From Limnobaculum parvum (lineage in GTDB: Bacteria; Pseudomonadota; Gammaproteobacteria; Enterobacterales; Enterobacteriaceae), in the NCBI RefSeq assembly GCF_003096015.2, contig NZ_CP029185.2, positions 333,501 to 397,500 of the forward strand: 64,000 nucleotides of DNA. Reading direction: 5' to 3'. The notes below the pieces were generated by a model that saw only the letters and a program-made list of their open reading frames with translations, was not told where the DNA came from and searched no databases. The position numbers were made by a program, and so were the translations under genes. Positions 33,725-43,930 of this stretch are shown here, piece by piece; the stretch's first letter is position 1; the number at the start of each line of letters is the position of its first letter.

Positions 33725-34222
33725 ATGGCATTAAATCTTCAAGACAAACAAGCGATTGTTGCTGAAGTTAGCGAAGTAGCCAAGGGTGCGCTGTCTGCAG
33801 TAGTTGCGGATTCCCGCGGCGTTACTGTAGCCAAAATGACTGAACTGCGTAAAGCAGGTCGTGAAGCTGGCGTATATATGCGTGTTGTTCGTAACACCTT
33901 AATGCGTCGCGTAGTTGAAGGCACACAATTCGAGTGCCTGAAAGACACGTTTATTGGTCCAACCTTAATCGCGTTTTCTAGTGAACATCCGGGCGCAGCT
34001 GCTCGTTTATTCAAAGCATTTGCTAAAGAAAATGCAAAGTTTGAGGTTAAAGCAGCAGCCTTTGAAGGTGAGTTTATCTCTGCGGCAAACATTGACCGCT
34101 TAGCAACCTTACCAACCTATGACGAAGCAATCGCACGCCTGATGGGAACCATGAAAGAAGCCGCTGCCGGCAAATTGGCTCGTACCTTGGCTGCGTTGCG
34201 CGATCAGAAACAAGCAGCTTAA
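33725..34222 (+). CDS. rplJ: 50S ribosomal protein L10
   Basis: Base of the L7/L12 stalk and autoregulator of rplJL. It has 165 residues, as in E. coli. The N-terminal rRNA-binding domain (MALNLQDKQAIVAEV, SRGVTVAKMTELRKAGREA, VRNTLMRR) is followed by the C-terminal helix that binds L7/L12 dimers. AGGAGCAC precedes the ATG. Confidence 0.98.
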   Translation: MALNLQDKQAIVAEVSEVAKGALSAVVADSRGVTVAKMTELRKAGREAGVYMRVVRNTLMRRVVEGTQFECLKDTFIGPTLIAFSSEHPGAAARLFKAFAKENAKFEVKAAAFEGEFISAANIDRLATLPTYDEAIARLMGTMKEAAAGKLARTLAALRDQKQAA

Positions 34223-34284
34223 TTGCTTATTCTATCGTTGCTTTTTAGCGTATAAATTATTTCTATATTTTAGGATCACTTGTT

Positions 34285-34653
34285 ATGTCAACTATCACTA
34301 AAGACCAAATTTTAGACGGTATTGCAGCTCTGTCTGTAATGGAAATCGTTGAATTAATTTCTGCTATGGAAGAGAAATTCGGCGTTTCTGCAGCAGCTCT
34401 GTCTGCTGGCCCAGCAGCAGCTGTTGAAGCTGTTGAAGAGAAAACTGAATTCGACGTAATTCTGACCAACGCTGGTGCTAACAAAGTTGCTGCTATCAAA
34501 GCAGTACGTGGCGCAACCGGTCTGGGTCTGAAAGAAGCTAAAGATTTAGTTGAAGCTGCTCCAACTGCAGTTAAAGAAGGCATCAGCAAAGATGAAGCTG
34601 AAGCTCTGAAGAAAGCACTGGAAGAAGCGGGTGCTTCTGTTGAGGTTAAGTAA
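34285..34653 (+). CDS. rplL: 50S ribosomal protein L7/L12
   Basis: Multicopy stalk protein that recruits translational GTPases. It has 122 residues (121 in E. coli). The N-terminal dimerisation domain (ILDGIAALSVMEIVELI), the Ala-rich hinge (about 38-52) and the C-terminal domain with NKVAAIKAVRGATGLGLKEA are all clear. AGGAT precedes the start. Confidence 0.98.
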   Translation: MSTITKDQILDGIAALSVMEIVELISAMEEKFGVSAAALSAGPAAAVEAVEEKTEFDVILTNAGANKVAAIKAVRGATGLGLKEAKDLVEAAPTAVKEGISKDEAEALKKALEEAGASVEVK

Positions 34654-34984
34654 GACCTCGTTCCAGTTTGCAGCCTGACTTACAGGCTGATGGCTGGTGA
34701 CTTTTTAGTCACCAGCCTTTTTGCGCTCTAGGGGTTCAGTGGAATTTCACACTTTTTTACTGCTGAGTAGCCCCAATATTTTTTTCGGGTAACGACTTAA
34801 TATATTGCTCTCCCTGACTGTAGTAAATCCTGCAATCACAGCGCGATGAAATGATTTAAGAGTTATCGGGAAAAAATATTACGGAAGATATCTCATTCTT
34901 CCGATCGATATAAATCGTGTTGCATGAACTGTCCCTATCTGGACGGACAGAGTGGTTCGACTTTCCAGCGAGCTGAGGAACCCT
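34654..34984 (+). other. rplL-rpoB intergenic region with attenuator
   Basis: 331 bases without a gene. It contains an attenuator hairpin (34692-34717). About 14 bases further is a longer imperfect hairpin (34731-34774, GGGG..TCAG pairing with CTGA..CCCC), placed like the RNase III site of E. coli. The rest is AT-rich leader ending in GAGGAA before rpoB. The RNase III role is inferred by position. Confidence 0.55.
34692..34717 (+). terminator. Attenuator between rplL and rpoB
   Basis: A perfect 11-bp stem (GGCTGGTGACT / AGTCACCAGCC) with a TTTT loop, followed by TTTTT. In E. coli the equivalent element stops most transcripts, so that rpoBC is made at lower levels than the ribosomal proteins. 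Confidence 0.85.
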
Positions 34985-37900
34985 ATGGTTTACTCCTATA
35001 CCGAGAAAAAACGCATCCGTAAGGATTTTGGTAAACGTCCACAAGTTTTGGACATTCCTTACCTTCTTTCTATCCAGCTTGACTCGTTCCAGAAGTTCAT
35101 CGAGCAAGACCCGGAAGGCCAACATGGACTGGAAGCAGCATTCCGTTCAGTGTTCCCTATCCAGAGCTACAGCGGTAACTCCGAGTTACAGTATGTGAGC
35201 TATCGTCTTGGTGAACCGGTATTCGATGTCAAAGAGTGTCAAATTCGTGGTGTGACCTATTCTGCACCGCTGCGCGTAAAACTGCGCCTGGTGATTTACG
35301 ATCGTGACGCTCCGGCGGGCACGGTTAAAGACATCAAAGAACAAGAAGTTTACATGGGCGAAATTCCGCTCATGACCGATAACGGTACCTTTGTTATCAA
35401 CGGTACAGAGCGTGTTATTGTTTCTCAGTTACACCGTAGTCCGGGTGTGTTCTTTGATAGCGACAAGGGTAAAACCCACTCATCGGGTAAAGTGCTGTAT
35501 AACGCACGTATTATTCCTTATCGCGGTTCTTGGTTAGATTTCGAGTTCGACCCGAAAGACAACCTGTTTGTTCGTATTGACCGCCGTCGTAAGCTACCAG
35601 CGACCATTATTCTGCGCGCGTTGGATTTCTCGACTGAACAAATTTTAAATCTGTTCTTTGACAAGGTCGTATTTGAAATCCGCGATAGCAAGTTGCAGAT
35701 GGAACTGGTTCCTGAGCGCCTGCGCGGTGAAACCGCTTCTTTCGATATTGAAGCTGGCGGTAAGATTTTCGTCGAGAAAGGTCGTCGTATTACTGCTCGT
35801 CATATTCGCCAGCTTGAAAAAGATGGCATCGATAAAATTGAAGTTCCGACCGAATACATTATTGGAAAAGTCGCTTCTAAAGATTATATCGATGAGAAGA
35901 CCGGGGAAATTATTTGCCCTGCGAATATGGAGCTAACGTTGGATCTGTTGGCTAAGCTGAGCATGGCTGGCCATAAGCGTATCGAAACGCTGTTCACCAA
36001 CGATCTGGACCACGGTGCTTATATTTCTGAAACTGTACGCGTCGACCCAACCTCCGATCGCTTAAGCGCGCTGGTTGAAATCTACCGTATGATGCGTCCT
36101 GGCGAACCACCAACGCGTGAAGCTGCAGAAAATTTGTTTGAGAATCTGTTCTTCTCTGAAGATCGTTATGACCTTTCTGCGGTAGGCCGCATGAAGTTCA
36201 ACCGCTCTTTAAGCCGTGAAGAGATTGAAGGCTCAGGTATTCTGAGCAAAGACGACATTATTGAAGTGATGAAGAAGCTGATCGGCATCCGTAACGGTGT
36301 TGGTGAAGTGGATGATATCGATCACTTAGGTAACCGTCGCATCCGTTCTGTTGGTGAAATGGCTGAAAACCAATTCCGTGTTGGTTTAGTGCGCGTTGAG
36401 CGTGCGGTTAAAGAGCGTCTGTCATTAGGCGACCTTGATACCCTGATGCCTCAGGACATGATTAACGCTAAGCCGATTTCGGCAGCGGTGAAAGAGTTCT
36501 TTGGTTCAAGCCAGCTTTCACAATTTATGGATCAGAACAACCCACTGTCTGAGATTACGCACAAGCGTCGTATTTCTGCACTGGGTCCAGGCGGCTTGAC
36601 GCGTGAGCGTGCGGGCTTCGAAGTACGTGACGTACATCCGACTCACTATGGTCGTGTATGTCCAATCGAAACGCCAGAAGGTCCAAACATCGGTCTGATC
36701 AACTCCTTGTCTGTTTATGCACAGACTAACGAGTATGGTTTCCTAGAAACGCCATATCGTCGCGTACGTGACGGTCAGGTGACCGATGAAATTCATTACT
36801 TATCTGCTATTGAAGAAGGCAACTACGTTATCGCTCAGGCGAACTCCAACCTGGATGACGATGGCGGCTTCATGGAAGATTTGGTGACCTGTCGTAACAA
36901 AGGCGAATCAAGCCTGTTTAGTCGCGATCAAGTGGACTATATGGACGTTTCAACCCAACAGGTTGTTTCCGTCGGTGCTTCACTGATCCCGTTCCTAGAA
37001 CATGATGACGCCAACCGTGCTCTGATGGGTGCAAACATGCAACGTCAGGCGGTTCCAACACTGCGCGCTGACAAGCCGCTGGTAGGTACCGGTATGGAAC
37101 GTGCTGTAGCCGTTGACTCCGGTGTAACCGCCGTTGCAACTCGCGGTGGTACCGTTCAGTACGTCGACGCTTCTCGTATCGTAATTAAAGTTAACGAAGA
37201 CGAGATGATGCCGGGCGAAGCAGGAATCGATATTTATAACCTGACTAAATACACCCGTTCTAACCAGAACACCTGTATCAGTCAAATGCCATGCGTTTCT
37301 TTAGGCGAGCCAGTTGAGCGCGGTGACGTGTTAGCTGATGGTCCGTCTACTGACCTCGGTGAACTGGCGCTAGGCCAGAACATGCGTGTCGCATTCATGC
37401 CTTGGAATGGTTATAACTTCGAAGACTCCATCTTGGTTTCTGAGCGTGTTGTACAGGAAGACCGTTTCACAACGATCCACATTCAGGAACTTTCTTGCGT
37501 ATCGCGTGATACCAAGTTAGGGCCGGAAGAGATCACTGCTGATATCCCTAACGTGGGTGAAGCAGCGCTGTCTAAGCTGGATGAATCCGGTATCGTTTAT
37601 ATCGGTGCTGAAGTGACCGGCGGTGACATTCTGGTTGGTAAAGTAACGCCTAAAGGCGAAACTCAACTGACGCCAGAAGAGAAACTGCTGCGCGCAATTT
37701 TTGGTGAGAAAGCGTCTGATGTTAAAGACTCCTCACTGCGCGTACCAAATGGCGTTTCAGGTACCATTATCGACGTTCAGGTATTTACCCGTGACGGCGT
37801 AGAAAAAGATAAGCGTGCGCTTGAAATCGAAGATATGCAGCTGAAGCAGGTTAAGAAAGATTTGACTGAAGAGCTGAAGATTTTCGAAGCTGGCCTGTTT

Positions 37901-39013
37901 GCTCGTATTCACGATGTGCTGGTTTCCGGCGGTATCGAAGAAGAGAAACTGAGCAAGTTGACTCACGACAAGTGGCTTGAAATCGGTTTAAGTGACGAAG
38001 ATAAGCAAAACCAGCTGGAACAGTTGGCAGAGCAATACGACGAACTGAAATCCGATTTTGAGAAAAAACTTGAAGGCAAGCGCCGTAAGATCACTCAGGG
38101 CGATGATTTAGCCCCTGGCGTTCTGAAGATTGTCAAAGTCTATCTGGCGGTTAAGCGTCAGATTCAGCCTGGTGACAAGATGGCAGGTCGTCACGGTAAC
38201 AAAGGTGTTATCTCTAAGATCAACCCGATCGAAGATATGCCTTATGATGAAAACGGCGTGCCTGTTGACTTAGTTCTGAACCCGCTGGGTGTACCATCGC
38301 GTATGAACATCGGTCAGATTCTGGAGACCCATCTGGGTCTGGCTGCTAAAGGTATTGGCGACAAGATTAACGCCATGCTGAAGCAGCATCAGGAAGTTGC
38401 AAAGCTGCGTGAATTTATCCAGAAGGCTTACGATCTGGGTGATGATACGCGTCAGAAAGTAGACTTAGCTACGTTTACCGATGAAGAAGTGCTGACTCTG
38501 GCAGAGAACCTGCGTAAGGGTATGCCAATTGCAACACCAGTGTTTGATGGTGCAAAAGAGAAAGAAATCAAAGAGCTGTTGACTCTGGGCGGTTTACCGA
38601 CCTCTGGTCAGATCACGCTGTTTGATGGACGTACCGGTGAGCAGTTCGAACGTCCGGTTACCGTTGGCTATATGTACATGCTGAAACTGAACCACTTGGT
38701 TGATGACAAGATGCATGCACGTTCTACCGGTTCTTACAGCCTGGTTACTCAGCAACCGCTGGGTGGTAAGGCTCAGTTCGGTGGACAACGCTTCGGTGAG
38801 ATGGAAGTGTGGGCGCTGGAAGCTTATGGCGCAGCGTACACGCTACAAGAAATGCTGACCGTCAAGTCCGATGACGTAAACGGCCGTACCAAGATGTACA
38901 AAAACATCGTGGATGGCAACCATCAGATGGAGCCAGGTATGCCGGAATCCTTCAACGTATTGTTGAAAGAGATCCGCTCGCTGGGTATCAACATCGAGTT
39001 GGAAGAGGAATAA
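34985..39013 (+). CDS. rpoB: RNA polymerase beta subunit
   Basis: Catalytic core subunit of RNA polymerase. The ATG at 34985 (MVYSYTEKKRIRKDFG) has GAGGAA upstream and gives 1342 residues, as in E. coli; an in-frame codon 33 bases upstream is rejected. The rifampicin region reads SQFMDQNNPLSEITHKRRIS with ALGPGG after it, so the main resistance positions carry the sensitive residues. The C-terminus ends IRSLGINIELEEE. It is 138 bases before rpoC; a CCCCGGTGCGCCGGGG hairpin lies in that gap. Confidence 0.99.
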   Translation: MVYSYTEKKRIRKDFGKRPQVLDIPYLLSIQLDSFQKFIEQDPEGQHGLEAAFRSVFPIQSYSGNSELQYVSYRLGEPVFDVKECQIRGVTYSAPLRVKLRLVIYDRDAPAGTVKDIKEQEVYMGEIPLMTDNGTFVINGTERVIVSQLHRSPGVFFDSDKGKTHSSGKVLYNARIIPYRGSWLDFEFDPKDNLFVRIDRRRKLPATIILRALDFSTEQILNLFFDKVVFEIRDSKLQMELVPERLRGETASFDIEAGGKIFVEKGRRITARHIRQLEKDGIDKIEVPTEYIIGKVASKDYIDEKTGEIICPANMELTLDLLAKLSMAGHKRIETLFTNDLDHGAYISETVRVDPTSDRLSALVEIYRMMRPGEPPTREAAENLFENLFFSEDRYDLSAVGRMKFNRSLSREEIEGSGILSKDDIIEVMKKLIGIRNGVGEVDDIDHLGNRRIRSVGEMAENQFRVGLVRVERAVKERLSLGDLDTLMPQDMINAKPISAAVKEFFGSSQLSQFMDQNNPLSEITHKRRISALGPGGLTRERAGFEVRDVHPTHYGRVCPIETPEGPNIGLINSLSVYAQTNEYGFLETPYRRVRDGQVTDEIHYLSAIEEGNYVIAQANSNLDDDGGFMEDLVTCRNKGESSLFSRDQVDYMDVSTQQVVSVGASLIPFLEHDDANRALMGANMQRQAVPTLRADKPLVGTGMERAVAVDSGVTAVATRGGTVQYVDASRIVIKVNEDEMMPGEAGIDIYNLTKYTRSNQNTCISQMPCVSLGEPVERGDVLADGPSTDLGELALGQNMRVAFMPWNGYNFEDSILVSERVVQEDRFTTIHIQELSCVSRDTKLGPEEITADIPNVGEAALSKLDESGIVYIGAEVTGGDILVGKVTPKGETQLTPEEKLLRAIFGEKASDVKDSSLRVPNGVSGTIIDVQVFTRDGVEKDKRALEIEDMQLKQVKKDLTEELKIFEAGLFARIHDVLVSGGIEEEKLSKLTHDKWLEIGLSDEDKQNQLEQLAEQYDELKSDFEKKLEGKRRKITQGDDLAPGVLKIVKVYLAVKRQIQPGDKMAGRHGNKGVISKINPIEDMPYDENGVPVDLVLNPLGVPSRMNIGQILETHLGLAAKGIGDKINAMLKQHQEVAKLREFIQKAYDLGDDTRQKVDLATFTDEEVLTLAENLRKGMPIATPVFDGAKEKEIKELLTLGGLPTSGQITLFDGRTGEQFERPVTVGYMYMLKLNHLVDDKMHARSTGSYSLVTQQPLGGKAQFGGQRFGEMEVWALEAYGAAYTLQEMLTVKSDDVNGRTKMYKNIVDGNHQMEPGMPESFNVLLKEIRSLGINIELEEE

Positions 39014-39151
39014 ATTCCTCTTATTTCCAGCCCCGGTGCGCCGGGGATGGTTGCAGGCACAGGGGCGCTTAACTCCTTAATTAGCTGTTTAAGTACAGGT
39101 TTAAGAATAAGTTGAGCGCCCAACAGGTTTAACTCCGACAGGAGCCGATCC

Positions 39152-42100
39152 GTGAAAGATTTACTTAAGTTTCTGAAAGCACAAACTAAGACCGAAGAGT
39201 TTGATGCAATCAAAATAGCGCTGGCTTCGCCAGACATGATCCGTTCTTGGTCTTTCGGCGAAGTTAAAAAGCCGGAAACCATTAACTACCGTACGTTCAA
39301 ACCAGAACGTGACGGCCTTTTCTGTGCCCGTATTTTCGGACCAGTAAAAGATTACGAATGCTTGTGCGGTAAGTACAAGCGTCTGAAACATCGCGGTGTC
39401 ATTTGTGAAAAATGCGGCGTAGAAGTGACTCAGACTAAAGTGCGTCGTGAGCGTATGGGCCATATTGAACTGGCTTCTCCTACTGCGCATATTTGGTTCC
39501 TGAAATCACTGCCGTCCCGTATCGGCTTATTGTTAGATATGCCATTACGTGACATCGAACGCGTACTGTACTTCGAATCTTATGTGGTTGTTGAAGGCGG
39601 TATGACTAACTTGGAGCGTCGTCAGATCCTGACTGAAGAGCAGTATCTGGATGCGCTGGAAGAGTTTGGTGATGAATTCGATGCCAAGATGGGCGCTGAA
39701 GCTATCCAGTCTCTGCTGAAAGGCATGGATCTGGAAGCCGAGTGTGAACAACTGCGCGAAGAGTTAAATGAAACCAACTCTGAAACCAAACGTAAAAAGC
39801 TGACCAAGCGCGTTAAGCTGCTGGAAGCATTCATTCAATCTGGTAACAAGCCAGAGTGGATGATCCTGACCGTATTACCGGTTCTTCCGCCAGATTTACG
39901 TCCGCTGGTTCCGCTGGACGGTGGTCGTTTTGCGACTTCTGACCTGAACGATTTATATCGTCGTGTGATTAACCGTAACAACCGTCTGAAGCGCCTGCTG
40001 GATTTGGCTGCGCCAGATATCATCGTACGTAACGAAAAACGTATGCTGCAGGAAGCGGTTGATGCGCTGTTAGATAACGGTCGTCGTGGTCGTGCTATCA
40101 CTGGTTCTAACAAACGTCCTCTGAAATCTTTGGCCGATATGATCAAAGGTAAGCAGGGTCGTTTCCGTCAGAACCTGTTAGGTAAGCGTGTTGACTACTC
40201 GGGTCGTTCTGTAATCACCGTAGGTCCATACCTGCGTCTGCATCAGTGCGGTCTGCCTAAGAAGATGGCATTAGAGCTGTTCAAACCGTTCATCTACGGC
40301 AAGCTGGAACTGCGTGGTTTAGCTACCACCATTAAAGCAGCCAAGAAGATGGTTGAGCGTGAAGAAGCCGTGGTATGGGATATCTTGGATGAAGTTATCC
40401 GTGAACACCCAGTACTGTTAAACCGTGCACCAACTCTGCACCGTTTAGGTATTCAGGCGTTTGAACCGGTTCTGATCGAAGGTAAAGCGATTCAGTTGCA
40501 CCCATTAGTGTGTGCGGCCTATAACGCCGACTTCGATGGTGACCAAATGGCGGTTCACGTACCGTTGACGCTGGAAGCCCAGTTGGAAGCGCGTGCGTTA
40601 ATGATGTCTACCAACAACATCCTGTCCCCTGCGAACGGTGAGCCAATCATCGTACCATCTCAGGACGTTGTTTTGGGTCTGTACTACATGACCCGTGACA
40701 AAGTGAATGCGAAAGGCGAAGGCATGGTCCTTGGTGGGCCTAAAGAAGCCGAGCGCGTATATCGTGCTGGCCACGCTGAGCTGCATGCTCGCGTTAAAGT
40801 TCGTATCACTGAGTATGAAAAAAATGCTGAAGGCGAACTGGTTGCTAAAACGGGTCTGGTAGATACTACCGTTGGTCGCGCCATCCTGTGGATGATCGTA
40901 CCAAAAGGTTTGCCTTACTCAATTATCAACCAAGCGTTAGGTAAGAAAGCCATTTCCAAGATGATTAACACCTGTTATCGCATCTTGGGTCTGAAACCTA
41001 CCGTTATTTTTGCTGACCAGACGATGTATACCGGTTTTGCTTATGCAGCACGTTCCGGTGCGTCTGTAGGTATCGACGACATGGTTATCCCTGCCAAGAA
41101 AGCAGAGATCATCACTGAAGCTGAAACCGAAGTGGCAGAAATTCAGGAGCAGTTCCAGTCTGGTCTGGTTACCGCCGGCGAACGTTATAACAAAGTTATC
41201 GATATCTGGGCTGCGGCTAACGAACGCGTAGCGAAAGCGATGATGGAAAACTTGTCGACTGAAACCGTGATTAACCGTGACGGTGTAGAAGAGAAACAAG
41301 TTTCTTTCAACAGCATCTTTATGATGGCAGACTCCGGTGCACGGGGCTCGGCAGCACAGATTCGTCAGCTAGCGGGTATGCGTGGTCTGATGGCTAAGCC
41401 AGATGGCTCAATCATCGAAACCCCGATCACTGCGAACTTCCGTGAAGGTCTGAACGTACTCCAGTACTTCATCTCTACTCACGGTGCTCGTAAAGGTCTG
41501 GCGGATACCGCACTGAAAACAGCAAACTCCGGTTATCTGACACGTCGTTTAGTTGACGTGGCGCAGGATCTGGTTGTTATCGAAGACGACTGTGGAACTC
41601 ACGATGGTATCGTGATGACGCCAGTTATCGAAGGTGGCGACGTTAAAGAGCCTCTGCGTGAGCGCGTATTAGGTCGTGTAACGGCTGAAGACGTTCTGAA
41701 ACCAGGCACTGCTGACATTTTGGTGCCGCGCAATACGCTGCTGAATGAAAAATGGTGTGACCTGTTAGAAGAGCACTCTGTTGATATTATCAAGGTACGT
41801 TCTGTTGTTAGCTGTGATACCGACTTCGGTGTTTGTGCTAACTGTTACGGACGCGACCTGGCCCGTGGCCATATCATCAACAAAGGTGAAGCTATCGGTG
41901 TTATCGCGGCTCAGTCAATCGGTGAACCGGGTACACAGTTAACCATGCGTACGTTCCATATCGGTGGTGCGGCATCGCGTGCGGCGGCTGAGTCCAGTAT
42001 TCAGGTGAAAAACACGGGTAACCTGAAGCTGAAGAACGCTAAGTTTGTTATCAACGCTGCTAATAAACTGGTTATCACTTCACGTAATACTGAACTGACC

Positions 42101-43369
42101 TTAATCGATGAATTTGGTCGTACTAAAGAGAGCTATAAAGTGCCTTACGGTGCAGTTATGGCGAAAGGTGATGGTGTGGGTGTTACGGGTGGCGAAACTG
42201 TCGCTAACTGGGATCCACATACCATGCCAGTTATTACTGAAGTAGGCGGTTTTATTCGCTTTACCGACATGGTCGATGGCCAGACGATTACTCGTCAAAC
42301 TGACGAATTAACCGGCTTGTCTTCTATCGTTGTTCTGGAAGGTGCTGAGCGTACCGGTAGTACTAAAGACCTGCGTCCTGCGCTGAAGATCGTTGATGCT
42401 AAAGGTAATGACGTTCTGGTTCCTGGTACTGATATGCCTGCTCAATACTTCTTACCGGGTAAAACAATTATCCAGTTAGAAGATGGCGTAGAAATCGGTG
42501 CTGGTGATACGTTAGCCCGTATTCCACAAGAATCTGGCGGTACTCGCGATATTACCGGTGGTTTGCCACGTGTTGCAGACCTGTTTGAAGCGCGTCGTCC
42601 GAAAGAGCCTGCGATTCTGGCTGAAATCAGTGGCGTAATCTCCTTCGGTAAAGAGACGAAAGGCAAGCGTCGTTTGGTCATCACTCCAATGGATGGCAGC
42701 GAGCCATACGAAGAGATGATTCCTAAGTGGCGTCAGCTGAACGTGTTTGAAGGCGAACTGGTAGAACGCGGTGACGTTGTTTCTGATGGTCCTGAATCTC
42801 CACATGACATCCTGCGTTTGCGTGGTGTGCATGAAGTAACTCGTTACATCGTTAACGAAGTTCAGGAAGTTTACCGCTTACAGGGCGTTAAGATTAACGA
42901 TAAACACATCGAAGTTATCGTTCGTCAGATGCTGCGTAAAGGTACTATCGTTCATCCGGGTAACACTGATTTCTTGGAAGGCGAGCAAGCAGAATACGCG
43001 CGTATCAAGATTGCTAACCGCACCCTTGAAGCCGACGGTAAACTGGCTGCAACCTTTGCCCGTGACCTGTTAGGTATCACCAAAGCATCGTTGGCAACAG
43101 AGTCCTTCATCTCTGCGGCATCGTTCCAGGAAACAACGCGCGTGCTGACAGAAGCTGCCGTTGCTGGTAAACGTGATGAGTTACGTGGTCTGAAAGAGAA
43201 CGTGATCGTGGGCCGCCTGATTCCGGCGGGTACTGGTTATGCTTATCATCAGGCTCGTGCGCGCCGTCGTCATGTTGAAGAGGTTGTATCAACTCAGGTT
43301 AGCGCAGAAGAAGCAACGGCCAACTTGGCTGAGCTACTGAATGCCGGTCTGGGTAGTGATGACGAGTAG
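39152..43369 (+). CDS. rpoC: RNA polymerase beta' subunit
   Basis: Second catalytic subunit of RNA polymerase. It starts with GTG, preceded by AGGAG, as in E. coli, and has 1405 residues (1407 in E. coli). The N-terminal zinc motif is CLCGKYK..CEKCG. The Mg-binding NADFDGD is near residue 458. The trigger-loop region TQLTMRTFHIGGAAS is intact. The second zinc site is around CANCYGRDLARG. A strong terminator follows. Confidence 0.99.
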   Translation: MKDLLKFLKAQTKTEEFDAIKIALASPDMIRSWSFGEVKKPETINYRTFKPERDGLFCARIFGPVKDYECLCGKYKRLKHRGVICEKCGVEVTQTKVRRERMGHIELASPTAHIWFLKSLPSRIGLLLDMPLRDIERVLYFESYVVVEGGMTNLERRQILTEEQYLDALEEFGDEFDAKMGAEAIQSLLKGMDLEAECEQLREELNETNSETKRKKLTKRVKLLEAFIQSGNKPEWMILTVLPVLPPDLRPLVPLDGGRFATSDLNDLYRRVINRNNRLKRLLDLAAPDIIVRNEKRMLQEAVDALLDNGRRGRAITGSNKRPLKSLADMIKGKQGRFRQNLLGKRVDYSGRSVITVGPYLRLHQCGLPKKMALELFKPFIYGKLELRGLATTIKAAKKMVEREEAVVWDILDEVIREHPVLLNRAPTLHRLGIQAFEPVLIEGKAIQLHPLVCAAYNADFDGDQMAVHVPLTLEAQLEARALMMSTNNILSPANGEPIIVPSQDVVLGLYYMTRDKVNAKGEGMVLGGPKEAERVYRAGHAELHARVKVRITEYEKNAEGELVAKTGLVDTTVGRAILWMIVPKGLPYSIINQALGKKAISKMINTCYRILGLKPTVIFADQTMYTGFAYAARSGASVGIDDMVIPAKKAEIITEAETEVAEIQEQFQSGLVTAGERYNKVIDIWAAANERVAKAMMENLSTETVINRDGVEEKQVSFNSIFMMADSGARGSAAQIRQLAGMRGLMAKPDGSIIETPITANFREGLNVLQYFISTHGARKGLADTALKTANSGYLTRRLVDVAQDLVVIEDDCGTHDGIVMTPVIEGGDVKEPLRERVLGRVTAEDVLKPGTADILVPRNTLLNEKWCDLLEEHSVDIIKVRSVVSCDTDFGVCANCYGRDLARGHIINKGEAIGVIAAQSIGEPGTQLTMRTFHIGGAASRAAAESSIQVKNTGNLKLKNAKFVINAANKLVITSRNTELTLIDEFGRTKESYKVPYGAVMAKGDGVGVTGGETVANWDPHTMPVITEVGGFIRFTDMVDGQTITRQTDELTGLSSIVVLEGAERTGSTKDLRPALKIVDAKGNDVLVPGTDMPAQYFLPGKTIIQLEDGVEIGAGDTLARIPQESGGTRDITGGLPRVADLFEARRPKEPAILAEISGVISFGKETKGKRRLVITPMDGSEPYEEMIPKWRQLNVFEGELVERGDVVSDGPESPHDILRLRGVHEVTRYIVNEVQEVYRLQGVKINDKHIEVIVRQMLRKGTIVHPGNTDFLEGEQAEYARIKIANRTLEADGKLAATFARDLLGITKASLATESFISAASFQETTRVLTEAAVAGKRDELRGLKENVIVGRLIPAGTGYAYHQARARRRHVEEVVSTQVSAEEATANLAELLNAGLGSDDE

Positions 43370-43417
43370 TCATGACAAGTAGTGATAATGAATATCGGCT
43401 AGACTAGCTGATTCAGG

Positions 43418-43437
43418 AACCGCCCTTCGGGGCGGTT
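43418..43437 (+). terminator. Terminator of rplKAJL-rpoBC
   Basis: An 8-bp stem (AACCGCCC / GGGCGGTT) with a TTCG tetraloop and a run of T residues, 48 bases after the rpoC stop. Confidence 0.95.
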
Positions 43438-43813
43438 TTTTTACGTCTGTAAATCCTGCATTTGGCTGTCATGCAGATATTGCTGAGGGGACCGGGGCTA
43501 TATTTATAGCCCCGGCTATTGATGCGGAGCTGGGGGGAAGCGTTGGCTCCGGTGATGCCATAACGTCGTCATCACCATTTGACTATAATGAATCTACTTT
43601 TGTTGTGTCACCGCACAGTATCGACATTGCGTAACAACGCTCAAATATTATCAGGGGTGTAGGCTATTTTCTCAGTATATTGGGGCAATCTTCTCAGACT
43701 TTATGGCTGTTTTTTCATTTGGCTAAATTGAAGTCGTTTCATTCAGGTTACTCGTTAATCACGACCGGCTTATTCCTCGCAAATAATGCCTTATAGGCAG
43801 CATAGAACCACTC

Positions 43814-43847
43814 CTTAATATTTGCTTAATAATTCACCGCGTATACT
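43814..43847 (+). promoter_or_regulatory. PmrA (BasR) box and promoter of arnBCADTEF
   Basis: CTTAATATTTGCTTAAT (43814-43830) has two identical CTTAAT half-sites with a 5-base spacer, matching the PmrA box pattern YTTAAK-N5-YTTAAK. TATACT at 43842-43847 is a good -10, and the box overlaps the -35 position. This predicts induction by PmrAB (iron, acid, polymyxin-type signals). I saw no clear PhoP box. Confidence 0.8.
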
Positions 43848-43930
43848 TTTTCACCGCTAATTTTCGCAGATGTCATTAGCGCCGAGGGGAAGTCATATCT
43901 TTATTATTAATGATATTGGGATACCAAAGT

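Larger units (their letters stand above)
43370..43930. other. Intergenic region between rpoC and arnB
   Basis: 561 bases without a gene. It starts with the rpoC terminator (43418-43437). A second strong palindrome follows at 43492-43515 (11-bp arms CCGGGGCTATA/TATAGCCCCGG, 2-base loop, no T run). The rest is AT-rich and ends with the PmrA-type arn promoter. No transposon remains are visible at this junction. Confidence 0.7.

Noticed and set aside
34952..34984. Extended N-terminus for RpoB (11 extra residues)
   Set aside because: The ATG at 34985 has a good ribosome-binding site and gives the conserved 1342-residue length; the extension lies in the leader.
36400..36620. Rifampicin-resistance changes in rpoB
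   Set aside because: The whole resistance-determining region matches the sensitive E. coli sequence.
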